A model generated the notes under the pieces. The model ran no database searches and was not told the origin of the DNA. It was given only the letters and a program-made list of their open reading frames with translations. Below, one piece after another: positions 45,783-54,558 of a stretch of DNA of 64,000 nt. The position numbers and the translations under genes were made by a program. The stretch covers positions 1 through 64,000 of the forward strand of contig CAISDV010000063.1 in the NCBI GenBank assembly GCA_903884185.1. The letters are read 5' to 3'. Source of the DNA: an uncultured Chitinophagaceae bacterium (GTDB taxonomy: Bacteria; Bacteroidota; Bacteroidia; Chitinophagales; Chitinophagaceae). Positions within the stretch are counted from its first letter, which is position 1. Each line of letters opens with the position of its first letter.

Positions 45783-46772
45783 ATGAATAAGATCACAGCA
45801 GCTATTACCGCAGTTGGGGGCTACGCACCCGAGAACAAACTAACCAATTTTGACCTGGAGAAAATGGTGGATACCAACGATGAGTGGATACGTACCCGTA
45901 CCGGCATTTCGGAAAGAAGGATATTAAATGAACCTGGAATGGCAACGAGCGACCTGGGCGCGCCGGCCGTAAAGGAACTGCTTCGCAAAAGGAACATGGA
46001 TGCGAAAGAAATTGACTGCATCATCTGTGCTACTGTTACAGCAGATATGGCATTCCCTGCTACTGCCAATATCATCAGCGACAAAGTAGGCGCTACTAAT
46101 GCATGGAGCTTTGACCTGAATGCAGCCTGCAGCGGATTTTTATTTGCACTGACTACCGGCGCCAGTTTTATTGAAAGCGGCCGTTATAAAAAAGTGGTTG
46201 TTGTTGGTGCTGATAAAATGAGCGCTATTGTTGACTACACCGATAGAAATAATTGCATCTTGTTTGGTGATGCTGCCGGAGCAGTTTTGCTGGAGCCAAG
46301 CACAGAGGGAAATGGCATCCTTGATAGTTTATTAAAAACTGATGGCAGCGGAAAAAATTTCCTTCACATGAAAGCAGGAGGTTCTTTAAGACCAGCGAGT
46401 GTTGAAACGGTGATGGCTAAAGAGCATTATATCTACCAGGAAGGGCAAAGCGTTTTCAAATTTGCGGTAAAAGGAATGGCAGATATCAGCGCTGAATTAT
46501 TAGAACGCAATGGTTTAACGGGAGATGATATTTCCTGGCTCGTGCCACACCAGGCCAACCTGCGCATCATTGATGCCACAGCCAACCGCATGGGATTGCC
46601 CAAAGAAAAAGTAATGATCAATATTGGCAAATATGGCAATACTACAGCCGCAACCATACCACTTTGTTTATGGGAATGGGAAAGCCAGTTAAAGAAAGGT
46701 GAGAATATAGTACTGGCGGCCTTTGGTGGTGGTTTTACATGGGGAGCTACGCTGGTGAAATGGGCGTATTGA
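45783..46772 (+). CDS. fabH: beta-ketoacyl-ACP synthase III
   Basis: Starts fatty acid synthesis by condensing acyl-CoA with malonyl-ACP. The triad is Cys 116 ([13 protein letters not shown]), His ([10 protein letters not shown]) and Asn ([12 protein letters not shown]). Length 329 is normal. The ATG 45783 precedes [14 protein letters not shown]; the frame is open from 45756. It is convergent with the DinB-like gene, and the gap between them is a palindromic heptamer array. fabD is at 49 kb, and the lpx genes that use its products are at 61-64 kb. Confidence 0.96.
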   Translation: MNKITAAITAVGGYAPENKLTNFDLEKMVDTNDEWIRTRTGISERRILNEPGMATSDLGAPAVKELLRKRNMDAKEIDCIICATVTADMAFPATANIISDKVGATNAWSFDLNAACSGFLFALTTGASFIESGRYKKVVVVGADKMSAIVDYTDRNNCILFGDAAGAVLLEPSTEGNGILDSLLKTDGSGKNFLHMKAGGSLRPASVETVMAKEHYIYQEGQSVFKFAVKGMADISAELLERNGLTGDDISWLVPHQANLRIIDATANRMGLPKEKVMINIGKYGNTTAATIPLCLWEWESQLKKGENIVLAAFGGGFTWGATLVKWAY

Positions 46773-46773
46773 G

Positions 46774-46876
46774 AGTTATAAGTTATGGGTTATAAGTTAT
46801 AAGTGGTTGATTATTTGATTAATCTTCTCTATACTCTACGACAACTCATAACTTATCACTTATAACTCATAACTAC
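46774..46876. repeat. palindromic AGTTATA heptamer arrays between convergent genes
   Basis: Left arm 46774-46801: AGTTATA, AGTTATG, GGTTATA, AGTTATA, then AGTGGTT, GATTATT, TGATTAA. Right arm 46842-46876: CAACTCA, TAACTTA, TCACTTA, TAACTCA, TAACTAC. The arms are complementary, so each transcript gets a hairpin. The DinB-like TAG stop (46873-46875) lies in the last unit. Confidence 0.8.
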
Positions 46877-47364
46877 TTCTTCCTGCTCCACGCAATATAA
46901 TCTGTTGAAGGAATTTTTGTTACCCCTACCTGGCGTAGTATTGTAACTATTTGCCCGCGGTGATAAGTGCCATGATTAAGCATGTGCAGAATCATCTGCC
47001 ATACCGGTTGTTTAAAATATTCTTTGCGGCTGTTATGATAAGCAAATACATGTTGCAGTTGCGCATCATTGGCAGCGCTGATCCATTCTATCCATTGTGT
47101 ATTCAATTGTAATAATGCATTGGCAATTTCCTGCATGGTTGGATCAAAGGTTACACTGGGTACTATTATCTGTTCATGCAATTTCATCCGCTGCCACCAG
47201 ATACTTTCGGCATCCCACATATGCAGGCAGGTAGCACGTAGCCCCGGGAAGCTGCTCATGACATCCTGCCGCTGCTTTTCTTCGTCCAGGTTTAATACAA
47301 TATTGAATAATTGCTTATTTGCCCAATTATGATAAACGGCGTAGGATACCAACACTTCCTTCAT
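46873..47364 (-). CDS. DinB family protein
   Basis: A 163-residue DinB/YfiT-like four-helix metal-binding protein. Members are often thiol transferases or stress-induced proteins; the name is historical and unrelated to DNA polymerase IV. The expected His ligands are seen in LHMWDAESIWWQRM (near 47) and MLNHGTYHRGQIVTILRQVG (near 133-150). Cytosolic, no signal. The start is the ATG at 47364. The stop TAG comes from the heptamer array. The function is not specified. Confidence 0.88.
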   Translation of the reverse strand: MKEVLVSYAVYHNWANKQLFNIVLNLDEEKQRQDVMSSFPGLRATCLHMWDAESIWWQRMKLHEQIIVPSVTFDPTMQEIANALLQLNTQWIEWISAANDAQLQHVFAYHNSRKEYFKQPVWQMILHMLNHGTYHRGQIVTILRQVGVTKIPSTDYIAWSRKK

Positions 47365-47374
47365 GGTTAAATAT

Positions 47375-47382
47375 TACTTTTG
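47375..47382 (+). promoter_or_regulatory. TAnnTTTG -7 element for the PLP enzyme gene
   Basis: TACTTTTG lies 49 bases upstream of the ATG at 47432 in the divergent gap shared with the DinB-like gene. Confidence 0.4.
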
Positions 47383-47431
47383 GTTTTGAAGTTACGAAGC
47401 CTCTATTTTACATCCTGTTGAAATTATTCAC

Positions 47432-48655
47432 ATGAGCAAAAAAAAGCCCTTGACCGGTATCAGTTCTGTTGCCTTGCACAGCGGGGGAAAGAACGCAGAA
47501 TACTCGCATGTTACACCTATCTATGCCAGTTCCACTTTTACTTTTGATACTGCACAGCAGGGAATGGAACGTTTTGAAAGTGCGGACAAAGAAAATATTT
47601 ACAGTCGATGGAGTAATCCTACTTTCAAAGCTGCAGAATTAACCATTGCAGCACTGGAAGGATTTGGATTGAGGGGTGAAGATGGGGGCCCTCTGCAATT
47701 GAAAGCTCTGCTGCATTCCAGCGGACAAGCAGCCATGACCACCATGTTCATGAGCAACCTTGAACCCGGTGATACCATCCTTTCTCATTTTTCATTGTAT
47801 GGCGGTACGTATGAACTCATGCACAAAGTACTTGGGCAAACAGGTATCAAAACGGTGATCGCTGATCTGAGAGACCTTAGTGTTGTAGAAGATTCTATCA
47901 AACAGCATAAAATAAAACTCATCCATATTGAAACACCTGCCAACCCAACCATACAGTGTGTGGATATTGAGGCGGTGACAAAACTCGCGAAGCAACATGG
48001 CATCATCGTAACAGTGGACAATACTTTTGCCACGCCTTATCTTCAGCAACCTTTTAAATATGGGGTTGATTTTGTTTTTCATTCCACTACCAAATTCCTG
48101 AACGGGCATGGCAGCGCCATTGGCGGAGTATTATTGGGAAAGGATATTGGACTGATGAAAACCAAAGTGTGGAAATGGTATGCACTGCTTGGCGGCAACA
48201 GCAATCCATTTGATGCTTTCTTACTGATCAATGGGATGAAGACTCTTGAGATCAGGATGGAACGGCATTGCGACAATGCGATGCAGGTAGCCAATTACCT
48301 GGAGAAACATCCTGTTATTGCAAAAGTGAATTATACCGGGCTTGCTTCACATCCCGATCATACGGTGGCAATGAAACAGATGAAACATCCCGGTGCATTA
48401 ATGAGTTATGAATTGAAAGGCGGATTGGAAGCAGGAAAAAAATTCATAGATCGTTTACAAATGTGTGTGCGTGCCGTATCATTGGGAACAGTTGATACAT
48501 TGATCTCTCATCCTGCAAGCATGACGCATTATGGATTGTCGAGAGATGAACGTATAAAATTTGGCATCACTGATGGGTTGATCCGCATGAGTGTTGGGAT
48601 AGAGAACGTACAGGATATTTTGAACGACCTGGAACAGGCACTTGAAGGTTTATAA
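47432..48655 (+). CDS. Cys/Met metabolism PLP-dependent enzyme
   Basis: A 407-residue member of the cystathionine gamma-synthase/gamma-lyase/methionine gamma-lyase superfamily. PLP Lys 221 is in FHSTTKFLNGHGSAIGG, the phosphate site in SGQAAMTTM, the ring Asp in VTVDNTFATPYLQQP, and the substrate loop in YSRWSNPT. The late motif VSLGTVDTLISHPASMTH resembles methionine gamma-lyase or O-acetylhomoserine-type enzymes, so the reaction (lyase or sulfhydrylase) is not fixed. The GNAT gene follows 17 bases after the stop. Confidence 0.9.
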   Translation: MSKKKPLTGISSVALHSGGKNAEYSHVTPIYASSTFTFDTAQQGMERFESADKENIYSRWSNPTFKAAELTIAALEGFGLRGEDGGPLQLKALLHSSGQAAMTTMFMSNLEPGDTILSHFSLYGGTYELMHKVLGQTGIKTVIADLRDLSVVEDSIKQHKIKLIHIETPANPTIQCVDIEAVTKLAKQHGIIVTVDNTFATPYLQQPFKYGVDFVFHSTTKFLNGHGSAIGGVLLGKDIGLMKTKVWKWYALLGGNSNPFDAFLLINGMKTLEIRMERHCDNAMQVANYLEKHPVIAKVNYTGLASHPDHTVAMKQMKHPGALMSYELKGGLEAGKKFIDRLQMCVRAVSLGTVDTLISHPASMTHYGLSRDERIKFGITDGLIRMSVGIENVQDILNDLEQALEGL

Positions 48656-48659
48656 AATT

Positions 48660-48667
48660 TATTTTTG
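48660..48667 (+). promoter_or_regulatory. TATTTTTG -7 element abutting the GNAT gene
   Basis: TATTTTTG lies five bases before the ATG at 48673, inside the 17-base gap after the PLP enzyme gene. If used, the GNAT message is leaderless. The gene may instead be read from the upstream promoter. Confidence 0.4.
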
Positions 48668-48672
48668 CATTT

Positions 48673-49125
48673 ATGAATGATATTGCTATCCGGCGCGCTG
48701 AAAAAAAGGACTGTGCACGTTTACTGGAACTCATACACGAACTGGCTGTTTATGAAAAAGCGCCAAATGAAGTAACAGTTACCCAGGAACACTTTGAAGA
48801 AAGTGGTTTTGGCGAAAAGCCGGTGTGGTGGGCGTTTGTAGCCGTCCTGGAGAAAGAGATTATTGGGTTTGCCCTTTACTATATCCGCTACTCTACCTGG
48901 AAAGGCCAGCGCATGTACCTCGAAGATATTTTAGTAACAGAAAAAATGCGAGGTAAGGGTGTGGGTAAATTATTGTTTGATAGGTTGATCGAAGAAGCAA
49001 AAGAAAAAAAATTGAATGCCATCGCCTGGCAGGTATTGGAATGGAATGAACCTGCTATCAACTTCTATAAAAAATACAATGCAAGTTTTGACGGGGAATG
49101 GGTGAATTGCGGGATACCTGTTTAG
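48673..49125 (+). CDS. GNAT family N-acetyltransferase (SSAT-like)
   Basis: A 150-residue acetyl-CoA-dependent transferase resembling diamine/thialysine acetyltransferases. Seen are AIRRAEKKDCARLLELIHEL, the central strand YLEDILVTEKMRGKGVGKLL with the R/Q-G-x-G-x-G/A CoA loop, and the SSAT-like ending WNEPAINFYKKYNASF. Cytosolic. It follows a sulfur-amino-acid PLP enzyme, but no functional link is proven. The substrate is probably an amine or thialysine-like compound, by family only. Confidence 0.9.
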   Translation: MNDIAIRRAEKKDCARLLELIHELAVYEKAPNEVTVTQEHFEESGFGEKPVWWAFVAVLEKEIIGFALYYIRYSTWKGQRMYLEDILVTEKMRGKGVGKLLFDRLIEEAKEKKLNAIAWQVLEWNEPAINFYKKYNASFDGEWVNCGIPV

Positions 49126-49128
49126 TGA

Positions 49129-50022
49129 TCAACTCATCCCATCCACCACCGCTTCCTTATAAATTTTTTGCACCAATCCCTGTAATACTTTACCAGGGCC
49201 ATTTTCAGTAAAATGAGTAGCGCCATCCGACACCATAGATAAAACGCTTTGTGTCCAGCGCACTGGGCTTGTCAATTGATCGATCAAATTCTTTTTTATT
49301 TCATCAGGATCTGTTACCGCTTTTGCAACAACGTTCTGGTATACCGGGCAAGAAGGTTTATTAAACATCGTTGCTTCAATAGCTGCTGCCAGTTCCTCTT
49401 TTGCAGGCGACATTAATGGAGAATGAAACGCACCACCAACAGGTAATACCAATGCTCTTTTTGCACCGGCTTCTTTCATTCTTGCGCAAGCCAGTTCAAT
49501 TCCTTTTACAGAACCACTGATCACGAGTTGGCCCGGGCAATTATAATTTGCTGGTACTACTACCTCAAAAGATTCATTTTCAACTTCGGCACAAATTTGT
49601 TCTACTTTTTCATCTGCAAGTCCGAGTACAGCTGCCATCGTGGAAGGGCGTACCTCACATGCTTTCTGCATGGCCAGTGCACGTATGCTGACCAGTCTCA
49701 ATGCATCCTCGAAATTCAAAACACTATTGGCAACAAGAGAAGAGAACTCGCCGAGTGAATGTCCTGCCACCATATCCGGTTTTGCATCGGGCAAACTTTT
49801 ATAGACGATCACTGAATGAATAAATATGGCGGGCTGTGTTACTTTGGTTTGTTTCAATTCTTCATCGGTACCGGCAAACATGGTATCGCTGATGCGAAAG
49901 CCAAGAATATCATTTGCCTTTTCAAACAAAGCTTTTGAGGCAGCATTTGTTTCATATAAATTTTTACCCATTCCCGGAAACTGTGAACCTTGCCCTGGGA
50001 AAATATAAGCGTGCTTCATCAT
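49129..50022 (-). CDS. fabD: malonyl-CoA:ACP transacylase
   Basis: Transfers malonyl from CoA to ACP for fatty acid elongation. Seen are IFPGQGSQFPGMGKNLYE, the nucleophile GHSLGEFSSLVA (Ser 89), the VRPSTMAAVLGL substrate Arg region, and GGAFHSPLMSPA with the catalytic His near 203. Length 297 is standard. Two adjacent ATGs (50022, 50019) could start it. It is minus strand, downstream of folE across a 273-base gap filled by a tandem duplication, with its own TATTTTCG-like box 12 bases upstream. Confidence 0.96.
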   Translation of the reverse strand: MMKHAYIFPGQGSQFPGMGKNLYETNAASKALFEKANDILGFRISDTMFAGTDEELKQTKVTQPAIFIHSVIVYKSLPDAKPDMVAGHSLGEFSSLVANSVLNFEDALRLVSIRALAMQKACEVRPSTMAAVLGLADEKVEQICAEVENESFEVVVPANYNCPGQLVISGSVKGIELACARMKEAGAKRALVLPVGGAFHSPLMSPAKEELAAAIEATMFNKPSCPVYQNVVAKAVTDPDEIKKNLIDQLTSPVRWTQSVLSMVSDGATHFTENGPGKVLQGLVQKIYKEAVVDGMS

Positions 50023-50050
50023 TACTATTTGAAACGAAAATACATTATTT

Positions 50051-50350
50051 AAACTGTTAGACTATCATCCTATCAATCCACAAATCCTATACATCTTACT
50101 CCGGTTTGGCGCTGATAAATTTTAAGAATTTGCTCCTTGCAGCGTCTTTTAAACTGTTAGACTATCATCCTATCAATCCACAAATCCTATACATCTTACT
50201 CCGGTTTGGCAGTGATAAATTTTAAGAATTTACTCCTTGCAGCGTCTTTTAAACTGTTAGAGTATCATCCTATCAATCCACAAATCCTATACATCTTAGT
50301 CCAGTTTGGCGCTGATCAATTTCAAGAACTCACTTCTTGTAGCATCTTTT
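50051..50350 (-). repeat. three 100-bp tandem repeats containing the folE 3' end
   Basis: Exact 100-bp periods start at 50051, 50151 and 50251, each beginning AAACTGTTAG. In the third unit, bases 50296-50350 are the genuine last codons and stop of folE. In units one and two the same region still reads, on the minus strand, as a FolE-like tail (KDAARSKFLKFISAKPE plus stop) against the real [17 protein letters not shown]. The two spare copies differ from each other at about three positions and from the real end at about a dozen. Confidence 0.9.
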
Positions 50351-50892
50351 AAAAATTCACCATCAAATGCAGAAGTAGCCGTTACGGAATTTTGTTTTTG
50401 TACGCCGCGCATCATCATGCACAAATGTTTTGCTTCGATCACAACAGCCACCCCATGCGGGTTCAGCGATTGTTTGATGGCTTCAAGTATTTCAGTGGTA
50501 AGCCTCTCCTGTACTTGCAGGCGGCGTGAATACACATCTACCACTCTTGCAATTTTACTCAGACCCGTGATCCAGCCATTGGGGATATAAGCTATATGCG
50601 CTTTGCCAAAGAAAGGAAGTATGTGGTGTTCGCACATAGAATACAATTCAATATCCTTTACAACAATCATCTCGCTCACATCTTCCCTGAACTTGGCAGA
50701 ATCAATGATCGCTTTTGCATCCTGCGAATATCCCTGCGTCATGTATTGCATGGCTTTTGCCACACGCTCGGGTGTTTTCAGCAAGCCTTCCCTTTCAGGA
50801 TCCTCGCCCAATGATGACAGCACTTTACTATACAAGCCCGAAAGTTCCGAAGTAGATTCACTGTCATATTGTTCCGTTTTCAAATAAGCCAT
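50296..50892 (-). CDS. folE: GTP cyclohydrolase I
   Basis: Converts GTP to 7,8-dihydroneopterin triphosphate for folate and 7-deazaguanine synthesis. A 198-residue FolE1 with zinc ligands Cys and His in [19 protein letters not shown], the second Cys in [14 protein letters not shown], and [16 protein letters not shown] near residue 42. Full length. Its last 18 codons are part of a 100-bp unit repeated three times downstream. The PTPS/QueD homolog lies 16 bases upstream on the same strand, so the two consecutive pterin steps are probably cotranscribed. Confidence 0.96.
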   Translation of the reverse strand: MAYLKTEQYDSESTSELSGLYSKVLSSLGEDPEREGLLKTPERVAKAMQYMTQGYSQDAKAIIDSAKFREDVSEMIVVKDIELYSMCEHHILPFFGKAHIAYIPNGWITGLSKIARVVDVYSRRLQVQERLTTEILEAIKQSLNPHGVAVVIEAKHLCMMMRGVQKQNSVTATSAFDGEFLKDATRSEFLKLISAKLD

Positions 50893-50908
50893 ATCAGTTG
50901 CATTTATT

Positions 50909-51322
50909 TTATTTAGCAGGATATTCTACAAAATTTCTTTCCGTTTCATATAACCTCACAACAAGGTCAAGCCCATGGCCAAGTTTCCCGCGCAGAAGAT
51001 TATAAATAACAATAGCAATATTTTCTGCTGTAGGGTTAAGGTTGGCAAATTCAACAGTGTCCAGGTTCAGGTTCTTATGATCAAACCTGGTGATCACTTC
51101 TTTTTTAATGAGGTTACTTAAAGATTTTATATCCAGTACATACCCGGTTTCTTTGTCGGGCACTCCCGTCACTTTCACTTCCAGTTCATAATTATGTCCG
51201 TGGAAATTTTCACTGTTGCATACCCCAAACTCTTCTTTATTTTTCTCTTTGCTCCATGCGGGGTTATTCAACCTGTGCGCGGCGTTAAAATGTTCTTTCC
51301 TGTAAACTGCAACTTTATTCAT
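50909..51322 (-). CDS. 6-carboxytetrahydropterin synthase / PTPS family
   Basis: A 137-residue PTPS/QueD-family enzyme acting on dihydroneopterin triphosphate, the FolE product. Zinc ligands are His 16 (NAAHRL) and the [10 protein letters not shown] pair (His 41, 43), with catalytic Cys 35 in FGVCNSENF. The six-residue spacing from Cys to the HGH pair resembles PTPS more than classic E. coli QueD, so the product may be 6-carboxy- or 6-pyruvoyl-tetrahydropterin. With folE next to it and queE at 21.5 kb, a role in queuosine synthesis is likely. The frame extends to 51460, but 51322 is the family start. Confidence 0.88.
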   Translation of the reverse strand: MNKVAVYRKEHFNAAHRLNNPAWSKEKNKEEFGVCNSENFHGHNYELEVKVTGVPDKETGYVLDIKSLSNLIKKEVITRFDHKNLNLDTVEFANLNPTAENIAIVIYNLLRGKLGHGLDLVVRLYETERNFVEYPAK

Positions 51323-51541
51323 GGTACTTAAAATAATGGCGTAAGCCTTAACCCATCGCCACAAAGCTAAGAACGATGAAATTAAGAGGAGCGTTCCTTT
51401 TTTTGGATGAAAAAGGATGTTTTTCCCGAAAACATAAATCAGCCGGATTTCTGCCCACACCTGCTATTTTGTCGCATTCCATTCATTTGCACAATATTTG
51501 AAACTTCAAATCACTTATCTTCAATTAATAAATTCCGTTCA

Positions 51542-52237
51542 ATGAATCTGGGAAAAGAATTCAGACAATATGCTGTTAAACACAAAGGCATTAGCAGCGC
51601 CACCTTGCATAATTACGAGGCACATTTCAACCCTGTAGGCCTTACGCCATATATTATTGAGGAACGCACACTCAATGTGGCACAGATGGATGTGTTCAGC
51701 CGATTAATGATGGACAGGATCATTTTTTTAGGCCAGGGTATTGATGATTATGTGTCAAACATCATCACCGCACAATTGCTTTTTTTGGAAAGTACCGACC
51801 GCACAAGGGATATTCAGATGTATATCAACAGCCCTGGTGGAAGCATTTATGCAGGCCTTGGTATTTATGATACCATGCAATTCATCAGCCCCGATGTAAG
51901 TACCATTTGTACAGGCATCGCAGCAAGCATGGGCGCAGTATTATTATGTGCCGGTGTAAAAGGAAAAAGGACCGCATTGAAACATAGCCGTATCATGCTT
52001 CACCAGCCCAGTGGCGCTATTGGTGGGCAGGCAACAGATATCGAGATCACCGCAAGAGAGATCAAGAAACTGAAAGGCGAATTGTATGAAGTGATCGCGC
52101 AGCACACAGGAAAAGATGTGGAGCTTGTTGCAAAAGATTGCGACCGCGATTTCTGGATGAAAGCAATTGATGCAAAAGAATACGGGCTTGTGGATGAAGT
52201 ATTATTAACCAATCCAAGAAAAGAGAAAAAAGATTAA
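51542..52237 (+). CDS. clpP: ATP-dependent Clp protease proteolytic subunit, first copy
   Basis: Serine peptidase subunit of the Clp protease. Catalytic residues are all present: Ser 129 (GIAASMGAVLL), His 154 (IMLHQPSGAIGG) and Asp 203 (CDRDFWM). At 231 residues it has a longer N-terminus than E. coli ClpP. The start at 51542 (MNLGKEFRQYAVKH) follows from family similarity; the frame is open from 51407. The second clpP begins one base after its stop, and clpX follows, so the three are one operon. Confidence 0.95.
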   Translation: MNLGKEFRQYAVKHKGISSATLHNYEAHFNPVGLTPYIIEERTLNVAQMDVFSRLMMDRIIFLGQGIDDYVSNIITAQLLFLESTDRTRDIQMYINSPGGSIYAGLGIYDTMQFISPDVSTICTGIAASMGAVLLCAGVKGKRTALKHSRIMLHQPSGAIGGQATDIEITAREIKKLKGELYEVIAQHTGKDVELVAKDCDRDFWMKAIDAKEYGLVDEVLLTNPRKEKKD

Positions 52238-52238
52238 T

Positions 52239-52874
52239 ATGATACAGTCAAAGCAGATGATATATCCTTATTTACAAGACGATGATGATGAGAACCCAAA
52301 AGATGGGAAGCAGGAACAGGTTGGACCCGGCATGATGAAGAAGATGGAAAAACTTTTCTTCGAAAAACGTGCTGTGTATTTATGGGGAGTGGTGGATGAT
52401 AAAAGTGCCAAAGACATCGTTACTAAATTATTATTGCTCGAAGCAGATAAACCTGGCGAAGAAATTAAAATGTACATCAATAGTCCGGGTGGTGTTGTCA
52501 CCAGTGGCATGGTGATGTACGATACCATGAAACTGATCAAATCTCCGGTGAATACCATCTGTATGGGACTAGCCGCGAGCATGGGTTCTATCCTGCTGAG
52601 TGCCGGCACCAAAGGAAAACGTTTTATTTTTCCGCATGGCGAAGTAATGATCCACCAGCCCAGTATTGGCGGATATTTCCAGGCCAATTCGGCTGATATT
52701 GAGATCCAGGCCAATCAAATGCAAAGAACAAAAGAGATCAGCGCACAGATACTGGCCAAAAATTGCGGCAAAAGCTTTGAACAGATCATGAAAGACTTTG
52801 ACCGCGACTACTGGATGAATGCCGATGAGGCCATTGCCTATGGTATCGTGGATGGGGTGTTAAAAAGCCTCTAA
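52239..52874 (+). CDS. clpP: ATP-dependent Clp protease proteolytic subunit, second copy
   Basis: A second full ClpP paralog, 211 residues, with Ser 114 (GLAASMGSILLSAG), His 139 (VMIHQPSIGG) and Asp 190 (FDRDYWM), so it should be active. Its N-terminus has an acidic patch (DDDDE, 14-18) not seen in the first copy. It follows the first clpP by one base. The two may form mixed tetradecamers, as in some bacteria with two ClpPs; this is inference. clpX lies 129 bases downstream. Confidence 0.95.
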   Translation: MIQSKQMIYPYLQDDDDENPKDGKQEQVGPGMMKKMEKLFFEKRAVYLWGVVDDKSAKDIVTKLLLLEADKPGEEIKMYINSPGGVVTSGMVMYDTMKLIKSPVNTICMGLAASMGSILLSAGTKGKRFIFPHGEVMIHQPSIGGYFQANSADIEIQANQMQRTKEISAQILAKNCGKSFEQIMKDFDRDYWMNADEAIAYGIVDGVLKSL

Positions 52875-53003
52875 ACCAGCGATTTTCGTCCTGAACCCCC
52901 CTTTTCCGGGGAAAAATGTAACTTTAGGCCTGCATTTTTATACCCGCCTGGGATTCCATGCGTATATACAATTGCCCTCAAATCAATTTAATAAGAAATA
53001 CCA

Positions 53004-54248
53004 ATGCCCAAGCAAAGCCATTTACATTGCTCATTCTGTGGCCGCAGCCGCGATGAAGTAAAGATCCTCATAGCAGGCCAGGAAGGGCATATCTGTGAAA
53101 ATTGCGTTGAGCATGCCCAGGAGATCATTGCCCAGGAATTAAATATCAGGCAGGAAAATGGTGCAGCCGCTTCTTCCTCTTTTAAATTATCCGTTCGCAA
53201 ACCCGCAGAAATAAAAAGATTCCTGGATGAATATGTCATTGGACAGGATGATGCTAAAAAAATATTGTCGGTAGCGGTCTACAATCATTATAAAAGGATC
53301 ACTCAAAAACAACTGGCCGATGATGTTGAGATCGAAAAAAGCAATATCATCATGGTGGGAGAAACAGGTACAGGTAAAACCTTACTTGCAAAGACTATCG
53401 CACGCATGTTGAATGTTCCTTTCGCTATTGTAGATGCAACCGTTTTTACAGAGGCCGGATATGTAGGTGAAGATGTGGAAAGTATGCTCACCCGTTTATT
53501 ACAAAATTGTAATTATGATGTAGCAGCTGCTGAAAGAGGGATTGTTTATGTTGATGAATTGGATAAGATCGCACGCAAGGGAGATAACCCATCCATTACA
53601 AGAGATGTAAGTGGCGAAGGTGTGCAGCAGGGCTTATTAAAGATGCTCGAAGGCACAGAAGTGTTGGTTCCACCACAAGGCGGAAGAAAGCATCCTGAGC
53701 AGAAGATGATAAAAGTGGATACAAAAAATATCCTGTTTGTATGCGGTGGCGCATTCGATGGAATAGATAAAGTGATCGCACGCCGTGTAAATACCAATGC
53801 CATTGGGTTTAACGTGAACAAAGAACAACAGGAAATGCAGCGCAGCAACCTGCTTCAGTTCATCAATGCACAGGACCTGAAGAGTTTTGGATTGATACCT
53901 GAATTGTTAGGCCGCTTACCTGTTGTAACGCATCTGGATCCGCTGGATATGGAAACATTGAGAAGCATCCTTACCGAGCCAAAGAATTCTTTGATAAAAC
54001 AATACACCCGTTTGTTTGACATGGAAGGAGTAAACCTGGTAATAGATGAAGAAGTATTGAACTTCATGGTAACAAAAGCACTGGAATATAAACTTGGGGC
54101 AAGAGGTTTACGCAGTATCTGTGAAAGTATCTTAACCGATGCCATGTTTGAGTTGCCGGGGCAGGGACAAAAAGAATTACATGTTACCCTTGATTATGCA
54201 CAAAGAATGTTCAACAAGAGCAAGATGAGCCTGTTGAAAGTAGCATAA
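53004..54248 (+). CDS. clpX: ATP-dependent Clp protease ATP-binding subunit ClpX
   Basis: AAA+ unfoldase that feeds substrates to ClpP. The N-terminal zinc-binding domain has Cys 9, 12, 31, 34 (CSFC and CENC). Walker A is GETGTGKT (119-126), Walker [11 protein letters not shown], and the AIGF loop (near 275) docks on ClpP. The C-terminal small domain ends at 414. Length is standard. Cotranscription with the two clpP genes is likely. A strong terminator follows at 54278. Confidence 0.97.
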   Translation: MPKQSHLHCSFCGRSRDEVKILIAGQEGHICENCVEHAQEIIAQELNIRQENGAAASSSFKLSVRKPAEIKRFLDEYVIGQDDAKKILSVAVYNHYKRITQKQLADDVEIEKSNIIMVGETGTGKTLLAKTIARMLNVPFAIVDATVFTEAGYVGEDVESMLTRLLQNCNYDVAAAERGIVYVDELDKIARKGDNPSITRDVSGEGVQQGLLKMLEGTEVLVPPQGGRKHPEQKMIKVDTKNILFVCGGAFDGIDKVIARRVNTNAIGFNVNKEQQEMQRSNLLQFINAQDLKSFGLIPELLGRLPVVTHLDPLDMETLRSILTEPKNSLIKQYTRLFDMEGVNLVIDEEVLNFMVTKALEYKLGARGLRSICESILTDAMFELPGQGQKELHVTLDYAQRMFNKSKMSLLKVA

Positions 54249-54277
54249 GAAAAAAACGGGTTAATAATATTGTACAG

Positions 54278-54306
54278 CGGTGGGAACAAGTTCTCACCGT
54301 TTTTTA
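54278..54306 (+). terminator. terminator after clpX
   Basis: A 9-bp stem (CGGTGGGAA with TTCTCACCG, one G-T pair, 54278-54299) is followed by six T residues. It lies 30 bases after the clpX stop. Confidence 0.88.
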
Positions 54307-54342
54307 TTGCAGGTAAAATAACTTGCAGTATAAATTATCAAT

Positions 54343-54504
54343 ATGAACGAGTTAATTGAACGCCTTACCAAAGAAGCCAAGCTTACTCCCGACCAGGCAA
54401 AAAAAGCTATTGAGACCATTGCCAGTTTTGTAAAAGAAAAATTCCCGATGCTGGGTGGTGCGGTAGATAATATTTTCGGTGCAGGCTCCAAGGATAATGA
54501 CTAA
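54343..54504 (+). CDS. small helical hypothetical protein (53 aa)
   Basis: A short frame starting ATG at 54343 and ending TAA at 54504. It encodes MNELIERLTKEAKLTPDQAK and continues with an amphipathic helix (AIETIASFVKEKFPMLGG) and the ending GAGSKDND. The pattern LTPDQAKKAIETIASFVKEK resembles small DUF2267/DUF2780-like helical proteins of Bacteroidota. It lies between the clpX terminator and a minus-strand terminator, so it would be a single-gene transcript. No signal or membrane segment. The function is unknown, and the coding call rests on composition and family resemblance. Confidence 0.75.
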   Translation: MNELIERLTKEAKLTPDQAKKAIETIASFVKEKFPMLGGAVDNIFGAGSKDND

Positions 54505-54534
54505 AAAAAGCGCCCGCTAAAAAGCAGGCACTTT
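54505..54534 (-). terminator. terminator of the acyl-CoA dehydrogenase gene
   Basis: On the minus strand AAAGTGCCTGCT pairs with AGCGGGCGCTTT (two G-T pairs) and is followed by T residues. It lies 25 bases after the dehydrogenase stop. On the plus strand the same pairs would be C-A mismatches, so it acts for the minus-strand gene. Confidence 0.75.
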
Positions 54535-54558
54535 ATACAAGCAAGCAACCGAAAAAAG

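Noticed and set aside
51323-51460. 46-residue N-terminal extension of the PTPS homolog
   Set aside because: It overlaps the clpP leader on the other strand and has no family match; the enzyme begins at [16 protein letters not shown].
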